Source of the DNA: Motacilla alba alba
Taxonomy: Eukaryota; Chordata; Aves; Passeriformes; Motacillidae
Assembly: GCF_015832195.1 (NCBI RefSeq)
Contig: NC_052017.1
Location: 108,660,929-108,724,928 of the forward strand
Length of the DNA: 64,000 nucleotides
Reading direction: 5' to 3'
The stretch's first letter is position 1, and every line of letters begins with the position of its first letter. Below are positions 13,385 through 28,046 of the stretch, one piece after another. A model generated the notes under the pieces. The model worked only from the letters and a program-made list of their open reading frames with translations. It did no database searches and was not told where the DNA came from. Made by a program: the position numbers and the translations under genes.

Positions 13385-15097
13385 TATTACTCACACCTTG
13401 CTATGATAATATGACTTGGCAAATACAGAGGGTGAAATGCCTCCACTCTCCCCCCCTCCATATTGTGCTGCTATAATTGGTCACCAGCAATGTGACATAG
13501 AAAAGGTTTGTACGTTCACACTCAGCTGGTGTGTGTCCAGGCAAAGCTTGGAGAGGGAGAGCCTCCCAAGAGTCCCTGCTAGACACACACAGTTGGAAGA
13601 AAGCCTGCAAGACTGAAGATTAACAGTCTACAAAAAGACCTCCAACGCCCAGACTGTGTCAGCCAGCTGAAAAGCTCATCCCCAGATTTTAAACCAGTCT
13701 GCAGACACCAGACCTGGCAGTGCCTGAGGCCAGCAGCACAGCTCTGCTTCCAGGCTGCTTAGATAACAACTGTGCAGCCAAGGGATGGACTGGGAGAAGT
13801 TATTTTAAGTTGCAATTACGAGTTCATACGTTATCAAAAGAGCCGGATGAACACGGTCATTGCTGCTAACAGCTTCCTTTTCTCTTCTGAAAGAGCCACA
13901 AGGGTTTTAGTAATGGCAACTAAAGACAAAGTTAATAGCACCAGGTGAAGGGTTAGGTGCACACTGCTGCTGCTACCACCCCAGTGAACTCCAGTATGTC
14001 CCATTCTTTTTTCAGACAGTCCTACTGAAACAGGGTCTGAAACACATCTCTCTTTTTTCCTTGTAGAAGTACTTAACCAGCCTCTTTCCTAAAGAGGATC
14101 CAACAAGCCCACCATGTAGTAGCAGTGCTCAAAATAAAGGACTGCAATAAGCAGCCCTCACTCTTCAGCTGAGGGCTGGGTAGCCACAAATGCACATGGG
14201 GGGTAGCAAAGTACTTTGCACTTTCAAGGCAATCACTAAGTGGCTGGGAAAAGTGTTAGAAGTCACAGCAAGAAGGAAAAGCAGCACTACTGCACAAGAG
14301 GTGAAGCAGAACTTCGGAAGGGGTTAGCAGCAAGGTGATGGAGCACGAGCTCCCTTTGCTACACACAAACTAATTTGAACATGAGAACAAACACTAACGC
14401 CAGACAATATTAAAAGTCATTCCCACAGCACAGAATATTCTTCAGCAGGCAAGGTTAAGTGTTGAAGGACAGCCTGACCTTGCCACAAGTTCATCTGAAG
14501 TCTTAAGGCTGAATGAGGAAGTTGGGCATAAATAAGTAAGTTTTTACTTGCATGAATCTTTAAACAGCTACACCTTGGCAATGGATTTTTCTTGGATCAG
14601 TCACACAGCCATTACTAACAGCAGAGACTGATCATCATAAATTTTATGCTCCCACACTGGTGGTACCCACGGTTTAGAAACAATGGTCCCATCAATCCTC
14701 CAGACCCACTACTGGCTATCAAATACAGTATTTTCTGACAAGTATTTACTGAAATTAATTTTAATAGGATTTTATAGACCAGCTGCAATCATTTACTGCA
14801 GCCTTTCAGACTACTGTGAGTTTCAGAAGTCAGACATCATGTTACTTTGTTTTATTTATCATTGAAAATTTCACATGCCCAAAAAAAGTATATATGGTAC
14901 TCAGCCACCATTGAGAGATAAAGAACTCTGTGCTTTCCAGTTTTCTAAACCAGGTTCTGGAATATTTTCTTACAGCTTTGGTAACAAATTGTTGCAGAAA
15001 CTACAGTGAAGTTTAGTCTTTCCCTAATATGTACATGATGATGTTTCCTAACCCCTTTCCTGAAAGGAGACTCACCAAAAAGTTGCAGGATTTTAAC

Positions 15098-15120
15098 TTT
15101 TTTTTTTTATTTTTTTTTTT
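15098..15120 (-). repeat. T11-A-T11 tract
   Basis: Two T11 runs separated by one A, in intron 2; A-rich on the GAREM1 sense strand. Confidence 0.9.
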
Positions 15121-17834
15121 AAATCTGGCAAGAAGATGCTGCTCTAAGACTGTGCCACACACAAACTGGATGAGCAGCCAACTGCTGAGTGGGAGGTTCA
15201 TTAAAAAAGGCCATTTGCTTGCCATATGTCTCCTTCTTCTAGACAGACTAATTCTAGTTATTAAAATTTTAGCCAGAAATGCAGATTAGCAAACCAACTT
15301 TTTGCTAAAATGGCACCAAAAATTTTCTTAAGCCGAGCACTGAGAGCTACTCGGTGCTCAGAGCAAGTTACCAGTTTGACAGGGGAGCCCTGATCCCAAA
15401 GCAGGGTTGGCACAACGCCTCACCCTTGCAAGGCTGGTGTTTCCTGACCTCCCAGCAGGGAGCCCTTGTCCCTCCATCTCTTCCTCCTGTTGCCATCCAC
15501 CACCACCCACGCTGCTGCTGCTCCCATCCCCTACTTCCCCCTCTACCAGCACCGCCTGCTCACACCTCTCCCTCCTTACTATTGCCCTGACACTCTCACA
15601 GCCAGCAGGGTGACAAAAGTCAGCACAAGCACATCTGGTCCGAGCCATCTGCCTAGAACACCTCTTGCAGACCTTTGGATTCACTAGCTCCATCAGATTC
15701 TGTGACACCTTTGTGTGTCTTTGACAGTGTGTGTGTACTGACACACCAGCAGACAAACAGGTAACCCACAGCCAGCCACAAACTTCCTGAAGTGGGACAG
15801 TGGTCAGCCAGCAGCAATCAAATTGAAAAACAAAAGGAGAACAAGCAATCCACCACAACCCTTAGGATTTTGAGTCCGTCTCAGCCTTTTTTTTAGACTC
15901 AGATAAAGCTGGTTTTCAGATAGGAGCATATGCATACTAGATCTTATTATAAAATGTCCCTCTCCTATTTACATTCTGTTTTAAGACACTACTAGTCTGA
16001 ACTCAAATTCAGGTTTTCTGTTGATTTTATTTAGAAAGTTTGTCTAAATTCACGTGTTATGTTTCCATAGCAACTCTCCTCTTGGATGGTTCAATAGCAC
16101 TGCATAGAAAAAACCTGACAGCATGAACAGTTACAAGTACTGACCATTTCCCCCATCCAAAGTCCCACAGTGTCTAGTGAAGCCTACGGCTGATTTAGTA
16201 TCATACAGCAACTTCATTCCTACCCAGAGTATTTCTCATCCCACACCCCAGGGCATGCTTTAGCTCTTCTCCTACACTGACTCTGAGGGACACCTCCTTC
16301 CCAGAAGCTGGTTCTGCGTTTCTAAGCCACATTTGTAAGAATCTCTCAACTCAGATCCACGAATCTAATGCAGCACTACTTTGTTTTTCTTCTATTTTTG
16401 GCAATGCCATTTGTGTAGCCAGTGTCTTAATTCTCCCACATACTTTGAGCCCATGTAATTAATTCAGCAGAGACCTAGTAGCTAAAGAACTGGATTATTC
16501 AAGTCACCCTGCCCATCCATCTCACCCATTTCACTTTTCCCATCAAGCTTCACAGTGATCCCACTTGGCTTACACAGACTTTACTCCTTGAGTCTGGAAA
16601 TGCCCATGCAGCACTTTATCTGAGACAAGCTTTCCCAGTCAGCACTTTTTGCTGAATGCTTTCTCCTCCACAGACACACACCTCACACTTGCCTATGCTC
16701 AAAAAGTTATAAATTGTTTAAAAAACTAAATAAAACACACAAACCAATTATTCTGGCAGAACACAACAAATGCACTTCCCATCATTTTGATGAAGACCCT
16801 CAGGTGGGATCTTGCATCCTACTCACACATCCCTCATCCTTTTGGAGCACGTGTGCAGCCATCATAACAAAAATGGGACCTTTCACATGATGAGCTGGTC
16901 CACACAGCAAAAGAAGGATCAGGTGAGTGCCATGAAATAAGGCAACAAGGAACAGATGCAGTTGGTTTGAGTTATTTCAGCCACTCAAATGCAGCCAGCC
17001 AGCCTTGGCTGGCTATTCCCAGTCCACTGCAATGTAAAATTCATGTGAGATGAACCGGAAAGGTTGAACTGGTGACAAATATTTCAAGAGTGTGATGTCA
17101 AGGTGCCTCCCCTGAAAAACATAACCTTAACACATTGATTTGAAAGGTCTTTCTTAACTCTACATAGGCTATCAAACATCCAAGATGACAGAGGCATCTG
17201 TCAGTGTCGTAGATTTCGTGACAGGTGGCTCAGCTGCCTGGTGTTCCTAGTTTGAGGACATTTATGAAAGCCCTCTTACAGCATACAATGGATTTCCTTC
17301 TGTGCCTCTGCGCCACCCAGCTCTGGAGCCAAACTGCACACTTGGGCTCAACAGAAGAGCTGAGGCTCACCTGCAGTAAAGGGGATGAATGGAGGACAGA
17401 GCTTCATGTCTGCACATAAAGCTGTAAGAAGGTAAGTACAGGCTTTCAGTTTCTCTCTGTTGCACAGGTCCTTCAGAGCAAGAAGCTAAATACCTATGTT
17501 CCTCCTATGCAGGTAATAATGGTCACCTTTGCTATTAGTGTTAATAGCTTCCCTCCCCTCCCTGCCACTGAAACAAGTTCACCTCTGCCAACTGAGAAGA
17601 GAAAAATCTCTGCACAACAGCCCACGACAGAGGAAAACGCCAGTTTTTCCACTTCTTTAAATTTCAAAGCTCACAGAAGTGCCTTTCCCTGACACAGCAG
17701 AATCACTGCCTTGGATCACAGGCTAAATTAATCACACAAATTACATTCTCCATATAAACAGTTATACATGACTTAAATAGCATGGTTTTATTTTCCTATT
17801 GGCACAGTAGTTCAGTCAAAGCTTAGGACATCAA

Positions 17835-18039
17835 TGATGTCAGCTGCTTTAATTGGCAGCACTGACGTGACCAGCTCTCGTTCCCAGACGTGAAGTGTGC
17901 TGGTTTCCATAGGGAGGATGCTGACTGAAGAATTCCTACAACACTTCCTATCACTTGTTTTCAGCAGCAAAGACTGGCTCCAGTAGGAAAAAAAAAAAAA
18001 AATCTGTTTGGGCATCCAAAAATTCACAAGATGACGTCA
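17835..18039. promoter_or_regulatory. Cluster of CRE/ATF-like sites in intron 2
   Basis: TGATGTCA at 17835-17842, TGACGTGA at 17863-17870 and a perfect palindromic CRE, TGACGTCA, at 18032-18039 lie within 205 bp. CpG-containing CREs are uncommon in AT-rich intron DNA. They are binding motifs of CREB/ATF proteins by established knowledge; an enhancer role is inference. Confidence 0.35.
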
Positions 18040-20968
18040 CCCTGTGAGACAGGATTTCTCTACAGCTCCCTCCCTAAACACACATGACCTATCAAAATTC
18101 CTGCTCTACATTCCTGCCAGCTGGGTTCTGTATTTACAGAAGGGAAATACATCAATAATCTTTGCCTTGCTCGTTTGCCATGTCAGCTCAGTTGTAACAG
18201 TTCCCCCTCCGGCCCCCAGAAGGAAAAGGGACAGTCTGTCTGAAAGAGATTTCATAGACTAATTATAGAAAGCTCATGGCAATTTCTTCCCTCACAAATT
18301 CCCATGCAGATTTAGTCCATGTAGCAAGTCATCAGTAAAGGAAAAAGTGGGGATGAACTTGAAACAAAGTGAAACCAAAAGCAGAAAAATCAACCAAATG
18401 AAATGTGCAGTAGTCCATAACAAAATTCCCCAATCATTAAGGGCTTTACTTCTTTACAAGAGTCTTCATCCACTACTAGCATGAACTGTGATTCAGGTGA
18501 GAGTCATAGGATAGCTGCATTGGTGACTGCTTCCTTCCTAGCATTCCTGCATGTGCTTGCTTTCTTCTGCACCTGGTACTCTGTAAAAATGAAAATTCAT
18601 GCAGCGTTATGTAAGAGATTAACAAAAGGCATCATTGCCCATATGAACCATCAACTCAAAATATCCCATTTCTCAGAATTTAATAAAAATTCTTCCCCCA
18701 AGTTTGCACAGAAGAGAAAGCATACTTTTTAACTGATTAAACAGCCTTTAAAACTCCCTTTACCTCATTAAGGGATAACTTCAAAGCCCAGTGGGTGGTG
18801 TTAAAACTATAAAATTCCTACTTTAGGAAAACTGGTGTGAAGTTCCAGATCTCAATTAGAGAGTATAGACTAAGAAACCCTCTTTTTGAGCTCCTTAACT
18901 ATCCTTAAAGACTTTTAACTGTATGGTTTTCTACAGGCCTGTCAGGTAGGCAAGGGGTGAAGCAGCTTCTCACTTTGTTCATGCCTTGCTCAGTGCCTAG
19001 AAACAGGAACTGTTTCCCTGCCCCAACCTTCCTGGCAGGAGCTCACCAGCCAGGTAGACTGTAGTGTTCATGCAACTCCTCCCTTTTGAATTCTGAAGTC
19101 AGACCTCATGAAAGAGGAGAACAGCTGTCTCTTGGGAACTCAGGAGCCACATTTCCAATTTTCTTGTAGCTAGTGCTTAGGGTAGCTTCAAATCGATAGA
19201 AATATGGGATCAGACTAGAACCTGGAGTGCAGCACTGAATACACCTCGGATTCCCAGTGGGGAATCAGCCTTTTTCTCTCAGCTTCCCAGTGGTTAAGTT
19301 AGGCAGCTTTTAAGACCCTCTCCCAAGCACTTAAGTCTTTCCAGCATCATGCAAATGAGCCCAGCACTCCACAGTACCAGCCAAGAGCTCAAGCAAAGTA
19401 ATTCAAGCAATGCCAAGCAAATCCTGTGTGATTCAGGCCATCTCCCAGTCTTCTGGGAACCAGTTTCCTGGCTGCCATTCTACCCTTCCCTCAACTGCAA
19501 TCTTTCAAAAAGTCATCCTCTCCCCAGTTAATTTCTTTTGTATGAGCCCCTAGAACGTCTTCCTAATTGATGCAACTCCAATTGGCTTGTTTTGCTGCTC
19601 ATGGAGAGCTGAAACAAGCAAACAGAATGAAACAAAAAACCCCACCAACCACCTTACAGTGAATGCTTGTAAGGTCACAGCTGAATTTCAGCAAGTTTCA
19701 AGTTTGCAGACTTTGGGTTTGAGCCAAGAACTGTGGAAGTCTGAGAAGAACATGTGATATTAGGAATCATCAGTTGTAAAAGCTGCAAGTATTCCCTCTT
19801 CCTACCTCCCTTCTCACAAATAAAACACAGTCCAACGCTGAGGCAAAACTTAGGGTTTTTCTTTTTAAAACAAGAATAAGATTATACTTGTGCTGAAGTC
19901 AAGGCAGAGGAGAGCAAGAGGGCAAGACAGCTGTATCTAAAAGCATACACCTCTTCCCACCTAGTACCTCACTGAAATATATCCCTGTCATCACAAGCTT
20001 TTGGTCCCTTTAATGCACCAAGCAAACCCCATGGAACCAAGCATATTTTAGAGTAGAACTGGTTCCTACAAAACACAGACTCTTACTCCAGATTAGAAAG
20101 AAAGAGAGAAAATGTAAGTATTTTCTTTCCATGAACTTCTGGGACACAGAATTTTCCTCCATTGCTTGGAATATTACTATCCTGTGAAGTAATGCCACTT
20201 TTTTTCATTACATCAAAGAGCAACAGTCTTTGAGGGCTGCAGACTCTTATAGCAGTTCCAGTTTTGCTGTCTGGCCCATCTGAAATATCTGCAAGGTAAA
20301 TTGGAACTAAAAAAATGTTGAATGTGGTATCATTAAAAAGCTGGATACAAACTCTGATATATCCACCCACCAAAGTGAACATCAAGCAAATTCTACAAGT
20401 TCTGTAGGGGATAACAGGAATCTCTCATAGACATAAGGTTGTATATACACAAAGCAAGAAACAGGAAAAAAAAAAGAGAGAAGACATATGTATACTTTCC
20501 ATAGCAGCTATAAAACAAAACACAAAGTAGACGAGATTCTCCAACACAGGTGATCCTGACAAAAGGGGAATATTTCATTAAAATTAGGTAAAAGCTCCTG
20601 CTTCACCAGACTGGCTAATAGGGGAAGATGAAAGAACAGGAAGAACAAGTGCACCCAGAGATGCAAAAGAAATAAGCAATTTTTGCCAGCAATCTCATTG
20701 ACTGCATTTTGATTCTGCAATTTGATATTGCACTGTAGATCAATGGAGAAGTGTTTGCCAAAATTTAAATGGGCGAAGAAAGTAAAATAACAGAAGGGGA
20801 AATGGGAAAGTCTGACAACTTGAAGGCAACTCTCTGAGAAAAAAAAACCGAAGACAAATATGGATATTTGCTTGTATATTAGAAGAGTTCATCCAGTTTT
20901 TCAAGGTGACAGGTTTGAGAAATCAGGAATATGAAGAATTTCCAGACTACAAAGCTGTGATTTCCTAG

Positions 20969-20972
<4 letters not shown>

Positions 20973-21017
<45 letters not shown>
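20973..21017 (+). repeat. A45 homopolymer
   Basis: Forty-five uninterrupted A on the plus strand, the longest homopolymer in the window. No processed gene copy or SINE was recognised directly upstream, so it could be an expanded A tract or the tail of an unrecognised retrocopy. Length is likely variable and error-prone in sequencing. Confidence 0.97.
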
Positions 21018-21021
<4 letters not shown>

Positions 21022-24000
21022 TTGTGGGGAAAATGGGGTAGCAACAAACTAAAACCAAGTCAATAAATATATTTAAAGAATAAACATTTCCAGAAAAGCA
21101 TGTAATGATGCTATATGGGCAATTACAAGGGTTATGGACATTACAGAGTTTTCAGAGTTGAGGAGGCACAAACTATTCAATAAAATGAATGCCCTCTCTC
21201 TCTGCAATATTCAGGCACTACTTAACAATCAGACTTTTAAATGAATACCAAAAATACTTTCTTCTACATGTTTATGGGGAGAGAAAAGTTGCTGGTCTCA
21301 TGAAACTTCACAGAGTCAAGTATTCAGAACTACAGAAGTCATATTTCTCTTTTAAAAGCATGAAGGCCATATGCTGGTGGCAATGCTTTCTTTTATTAGA
21401 AATATTTGTGTAAAGTTTTCAAACCTCAGATTGCTTTGCAGATGCACAACTCTTCAGAAAAAAAAAGAAAAAACTAAACAAAACTTGAGTACTGGGGGGA
21501 TTAAATGTGTGGGTAGGTTGTTTTCTCGGTTTTCTTCTGAGGAAGAAGATATCCATTCATTAATCATTTACCAGCCCACATACACATGGCAGCCTGCCTC
21601 CCTCAGGAGCACTGCATTTGGGCCCTGCTCTCTAGAAAGTGATATTCAGCTGCAGAGCACAAAAGCCTCAGGAGAACTATGTGATAGCTCAGTGCCAGGT
21701 CAAGTTCAAAGCATAACACAAATTAAAGTGCAAAACATTTCGTATCAGGGAGTGGTGTGCCTGTTGGCTGGAAAGGACTCACCTAAGTTCTTTACTCAGT
21801 TCTCTCTCTAAGGCAGTGTCCCTCCCTGCCTTAGATCTCACCCACCTCTTTGAACTTAAAATTACCCCATTGGAGCTGTGCTGCTCAACTCACTCAGGAG
21901 AACAGGCATAGCTTTCCCTGGCACCACCCGCTCTTCCAAGGGAGGCAAAGCACCAGACAAAGCACTCTTTGTCCAGCACCACCTTCCTTGAGCAGCAGAC
22001 AGCATTAAATTGCATTTTAGTGAGTGGAGAGTCTGAACTGAACTTAAGCAGGCTCTGTCCCCAAAGTAACACAAGCTGGCAGCAGATACCATAATGCTAA
22101 CAAGCAAAGGATGTGTGCCAGTCTAATGTTCGCTCTTCTCCCCAGGGCCAGGCAGAGAGCTCTACAGCAAACCTACAGAAGACCCAACATATTATAAACT
22201 TCTCAAAGTGCACAGCATTACTGAAGGAAAAATCTGAGCTCTTCCAGACCTTCCAAACCACGATGCAGCAGGTTCAGGGTGGCTAATGAGGAACAGCAGC
22301 TGCTGTCACTGTCATCATCTCTAGACAGCTGGGAGATACCTAACTCACACCACGCTCTCCTCCCTCAGTGTCCAAGGGACAGCTCTTCCAGGGTGGATAG
22401 CAATAAGCCTACAGAATGGCCAAACTGTGCCTTGGAGGCAGCCATGCCTTTGGACCTGAGAGAATTTCTGCAGCTGCATGTTGCCAAATCTCAGGGAGCT
22501 GTCCTGCTCTCCTGTTGCCAAGGCACGTTCACTCCTGAGAAGACCTGCAGAGAGCGTCTTCCTCCATGTTAGCAGGACACGGGGAGGAGCAGGCCCATCA
22601 GGCACAGCTCCGTGATTAACAAATCAAACCAGTAGAAACAGGTTTCAGTGGGGTGTTTGTTGTACACCAGTTCCAACACCAGAGAAGGGCCTTCTGACTC
22701 ATTCCCATCCAACACCCCACCTGCGGAAGGTTCACATGACAAGGTTTTATATTTGCTCATTTAAAAGACATTAGGAAAGCTATCAGCACACTTAGGTAAG
22801 CAACTAGAGCAGGGCACCAGTGATTACTCTGTATTAGCAGATGCACACCTCCAGTCTGTGGTAGGGAGGTGTGAGTTCACAGGAGAATTTTCAACATCCC
22901 GGATGTGTTACAGTGTGGCACACCCTGGAGTAGGGTGTTACTTTCTAATATCTTTATAGAAATATTTTTGTTATTAGTTGCCTCCTGTGCGCACACAGAT
23001 GGCAGCAGAGACGTAAGAGGCATTCCAAACTCTGGGCAAAACTGAGTAGAAGACTACAGAAAAAGAAAAGGATTTTTACATTTGTGTGTCTGTCTCTTTT
23101 TAAGAACATCATCTCAAAGGAACAGCTCTCCTCTCAGAATGGAAAAAACCAAACAGTTGAGAAAATGAACCATCAGTTGCAACAAGAGAGATAAGGCCCT
23201 GAAAAACCCCAACATTAAAAGTCCTGTTATGATTTGATTAAACATGGAAGTGAGTATCTGGGGCAAAATGACCTGGATGCTGCCAATTCATCCCAAAGTA
23301 CTTCTTTCTTTCATTGCATGCACTCACCAACACTAGCATGGCCTTTGAAAGAAAAGACTGCACTGTGTAGGCGGGGGTATGCACACACTCCACAGCCTTC
23401 TGTGCCACTTTTCCTGTGCAGCAGGTTTTCAGCAACCACATCCAACTTGATCATCCACTTTCACATCAATAATCTGCACACATAAACAACTACGGCCCCG
23501 CAGCAGAGGCATTTACAACAGACTGAACCCAATCCATTTACAGTCAGAGCAGAACACCTCTGTGGCTTGAGCTGATGAATCCTCAGAAACACAAACACAC
23601 AAACCTCAGAATCCTCAGAAAGACAGTTTTGAGCTGTAGACTTCTAGGGGTTAATTCAAGAAGAATAAGACAACACCCGAGGGTCACAGTATTAAAACCC
23701 CGAGAAAATGTCTTCAATGCCTTTCAGTTATCACAGAATATGTCTGAGATGTGATCACCAGCATGTCCTGGGACACATCTTCCTATGTAGAACCCTTCTT
23801 GGCAAGCAGCAACACAGCAAAGTGTAATTCTGCAAGGTACCAACATGCCCATATCTTCCAAACTGAGATCACAAACCAGTATTTTCCAGTGGCGGTCAGG
23901 AGAGACATTTATCAAGGTAAAGGTTACTGTGCTGCCTAAGCAAAACCTAACAGTAATATGTAACATCAGCTGGAGGGTATTGGTAACACACACTTGCTTT

Positions 24001-24670
24001 TAGAGTAGAAATTAAGGATATCAGAGTGCCAGGAACAAAACATAACTAGTTCAGACAGAGAGCTGATAAGACCTTCCTATAAGTATCAAGTGTGAATTGT
24101 GTACCCGAAGAAAGCAAACAACACCAAAGGAATGTCCATCTGCTGTGATGGTTTACCTTGGATTCTTATGAAACCCATTCTTTCAGGCCAAGACGGGGCA
24201 CTATCAGGACATTAATTTTAATATGCTCTCCATTCCATATGCACGTGAAGACTTTTGTTGTTTTAAGTGCCAGAAACACATTGGTTATTTGGTTTTAATT
24301 ACATAAAAATTTAACTTGATGCAACATTAACTTTAATTTTTAATCTAAAGAGAGGCAGACTGGAGAGAATATTCAAGAGAGAATGGTTACACTAACAGCT
24401 GTCATATATGATCTTTAATAGCAAAAAGTTAACCGTGTCTACCACCAAAAGAAACAACCAGGGTAGCACTTTCATAGTAGGGAAAGCACCACCAGCAAAA
24501 CTGCACAACTCAGTGCTGGTAATAAAATTTCACTTAAATGTAAAATACAGCATTCCCCTTCTTTAGTAAGGCTTTATTGTATTTGTTTTATTGCATTGTT
24601 TAATAAGTGTATCAAAACCTGATTTAGCAAGTAGCAAAACAAAATTTACTTTATGCTCATAGTTATTTAT

Positions 24671-24686
24671 ACATATATATATATGC

Positions 24687-24721
<35 letters not shown>

Positions 24722-24726
24722 TATAT
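24671..24726. repeat. (AT)n microsatellite with GC and GT interruptions
   Basis: Alternating AT/TA sequence of about 56 bp broken by single C or G changes (ATGCAT at 24683-24688, ATGTAT at 24701-24706). It is self-complementary and can form a cruciform or hairpin. Confidence 0.95.
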
Positions 24727-26891
24727 CTATGTGAGTGATGACTTTGTGGTACTTAAGCTGTAATCTCATGAAAATAAAATCAGTTTCAGGGTCTCTTCCT
24801 GCTCAACTGTTACAATGAAAATCATGTTGCAATTTGTGACATTGAAATCTTCTAGGGTTAAAGAACAAAAAATGTACTCTATTAAAGCCAAAACAAACCT
24901 TGAAAGTCATTTCAATGAACTCTTATATTCCATCTCCAAGGGTCATTCTGGTAGGTAGTACATTTTAGCTGACAGAAGTTTAAAGTTTAACCATGCAAAA
25001 ATCAGTCCCATAATCCAGGTCAGCACCCAGCCCAGCAAACTGGCTTGGGCAGCTCCACTGAACCTGGCCTCTCTAGCGGGGAGCTCTGGATCCCAAGAGC
25101 AGTGAACATGAGGCACTGCACACAGCAGCACTGACAGCACACTCACTGCTAGCTCACAGACCTCTGCATGGTACTCCACAGCTGCACAAGTTAATCTTTA
25201 GGGTATGGAAGACACCTCTAATTGCATTTAGATGTCAGCATCCAAGTGCCAAACTGCAGTGCTTTGCTAACTAACCCTTCACATGCGTGGATTTCTCTCT
25301 CCTTTCATGGAGGCAAGCCCATCAGACATGCTCTGGTTCTGCAAGTTAGCACAGACCATTTTTGTGAAGTTCCTTTGGCAACACTGGAGCTCATCTCGTG
25401 TTCAGTAAGTGTCCTCACTAGGTGTTAGCTTCTGAACTTTCAGGTATTTTCATGTCATTAATGAGGGTTTTGTGGCAGGGAACTGTCTTAAACAGCAAAA
25501 TGTATTTTGCTAACTAAACACGCTATTTTCCTGCATTAATACAAGCCAGGAAGAAAAGCACATTGACACTTTTGCAGTATCTCAGGGGATGGATTTTTAT
25601 TTTGCTGGTGTCTGTGTAAATTTAAGATGTGAATGAATGGGAACATGAAGAGTCAGGAAACCCTGCTTAGCATATCTTTCTTAACTTTAAAAATAAAGAA
25701 CCAAACCAAGCCTTCAGTAAACCCCTTAAGATCTGTCATGCCAACAACCATTTTATTTTCCGTTCTCCTTCTTCCAGGAATCAGTGTAAGGATTTTAAAA
25801 CGTGGCATTCTGTTCAAAGGAAGTGAAGTGTTTATCTGTCCACACCACTAGAGCTTATGCAGCCAAGAGGTGTAAAAAAAAAAATCAATATTACTAAACA
25901 TAAGCACTAGAAAATGTTTATTCTAAGAAAGTTAACTTCAGAGAGTTTTAAAGCCACATACATTATGACACTATGTCATCAGACCAAAGCTTTTAAACAC
26001 ATCTTAGAAAAATTAACATTCCAGCAGTGAATTCCAAGGACAAACAGTAACTAAGAAGGCAAGTGGTGTAATTTTCATCACTGGAATAGGGTGCATCACT
26101 GCAGCACTGGTGTGACTGACACAAAGCAACTCAGCCAGGTCTTGTCCAACTCAACACACCCCCAGTGCACAGTGTTTAAAAAAAAAAGCCAAGCACATTA
26201 TTTAACTGATAACTGTTCATACACAATACTAATTAAAACTCTAAGCCCATATCTCTACTTTGTAGCCATGGCTCTTTCAGTTCACACTTTCTAGCTTTGA
26301 AGTGTTTTCCATCTACTGCTGTAAAATAAGCACTTCCCACTCTCATGGCATTGTTCTGTTCAGCTTGTGAATAAGAACACTAAACAGCAGGAAAAATAAT
26401 TTCCTAGCAAAGTAAAAATAATTTGGAATCATAAAATAAATATGGATTAATTGATCATAGCTAAAGTATTACTCTGTTATTTACATAGCACAGTATTACT
26501 CTATCACCCAAAAAGGCAGACAAAGACAAGGCACTACTGAGGAGCATTAGTTTAAAACTGCAATATTATTATGAAGAGCCCCTGGTGTTCAACATGGAAA
26601 CATCAGAAAATCCCCCCCAGCTTGAATGTAAAATCTATTCCATCTTTGACCAAACACTTCAAGGCAATTTCAAAGTTTCACACTTGTGTCTCCACATTCA
26701 CACATGAGAAGTGCTGGCAACTCATTATGCTCAAATTGAAATCAATTCCTCTACACAGCTACGTGTTCTGTCAACGTGTTGCTCAATGAAATACATCTAT
26801 TTAGCAGCCCTGCAAGCATCTCTTGCCCTGTAACATTACTAAAAAGTTAACTCACACATGATGGCATGAGAGGCTTAGCTTCATCCTCTCA

Positions 26892-27131
<240 letters not shown>

Positions 27132-27997
27132 TTAAAAAGTAAAACAAACCACACTTACTGCATGATGAATTAGGAAAACATCACAACAAGCATTTTATTC
27201 TTATTGGCGTTTATTTTTTCCAGACTTTCTGATAATTAAAAATGCAATTAAGTAAATTTCAACCTTATCCAGTATTCACTTTTGCAACTTAAGCACCTTA
27301 CCTTCCAGAAAACAAACACGAAGCAAAATACCTCAGTGCACGCATACCATATCACAGAGATGCAATCCAGATTAGTAAGTAGTGGCTCTGGGGCTCCTTT
27401 TTCAACTTTCTACATAAATACACTTTTCATATTTCTATTTCGGTCTGCCTATCTCACTTGATACAAATACTTGAGAAGTCCTTTAGTTTTTAAATGAAGG
27501 AAAAAAAACCCCAATACATTTACACATTTTAAAAGAGAAGCATCACACTACCATACAACAGTAACTGGATATCACACTTTCAGATACAGAGATTTCATCT
27601 TTGTCATTCTATCCCTTTGCAAGGCAGTGCTTAATTAGCCATTCAGATGTCTATAAACTTAATCCTATCACTTAAGGAAATTAATAAATAAATAAATATT
27701 AGAAAAATTTTCACAAACATCTAAGTCCCCTCTCAGACTGAAATTCAACCAGAAGCCTACCCAGACAACATGTTGCTCACCTTTCTAAGGCACTCTCTTG
27801 TACTCTTGTACTCTGGTGTCTGTCAAACCCATCCCAAACAAAGTCAAGGATACAACTCTCCTTTCTTCCCTTGCCCTCACAACTTTGCATTTCTGCAGAG
27901 CATCTCCCCTGTTCTACAGTTTGCAGTGCATGATCAGGTCTGGAGTGCTTTGCTAGGTTCAGACCACTTAAAGTGCCAGCTACACACCTGGTAGATA

Positions 27998-28046
27998 TGA
28001 TATGCGAACAAAATTTCATGATTTGTGATACGTGAACAAAATTTCA
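27998..28046. repeat. Imperfect direct repeat around GAACAAAATTTCA
   Basis: Two copies of a segment GATANGNGAACAAAATTTCA lie about 28 bp apart, a small diverged tandem duplication in intron 1. Confidence 0.8.

Noticed and set aside
15358..15858. 166-codon minus-strand frame and overlapping plus-strand frames
   Set aside because: They overlap in several frames within a C-rich low-complexity patch, with no family resemblance.
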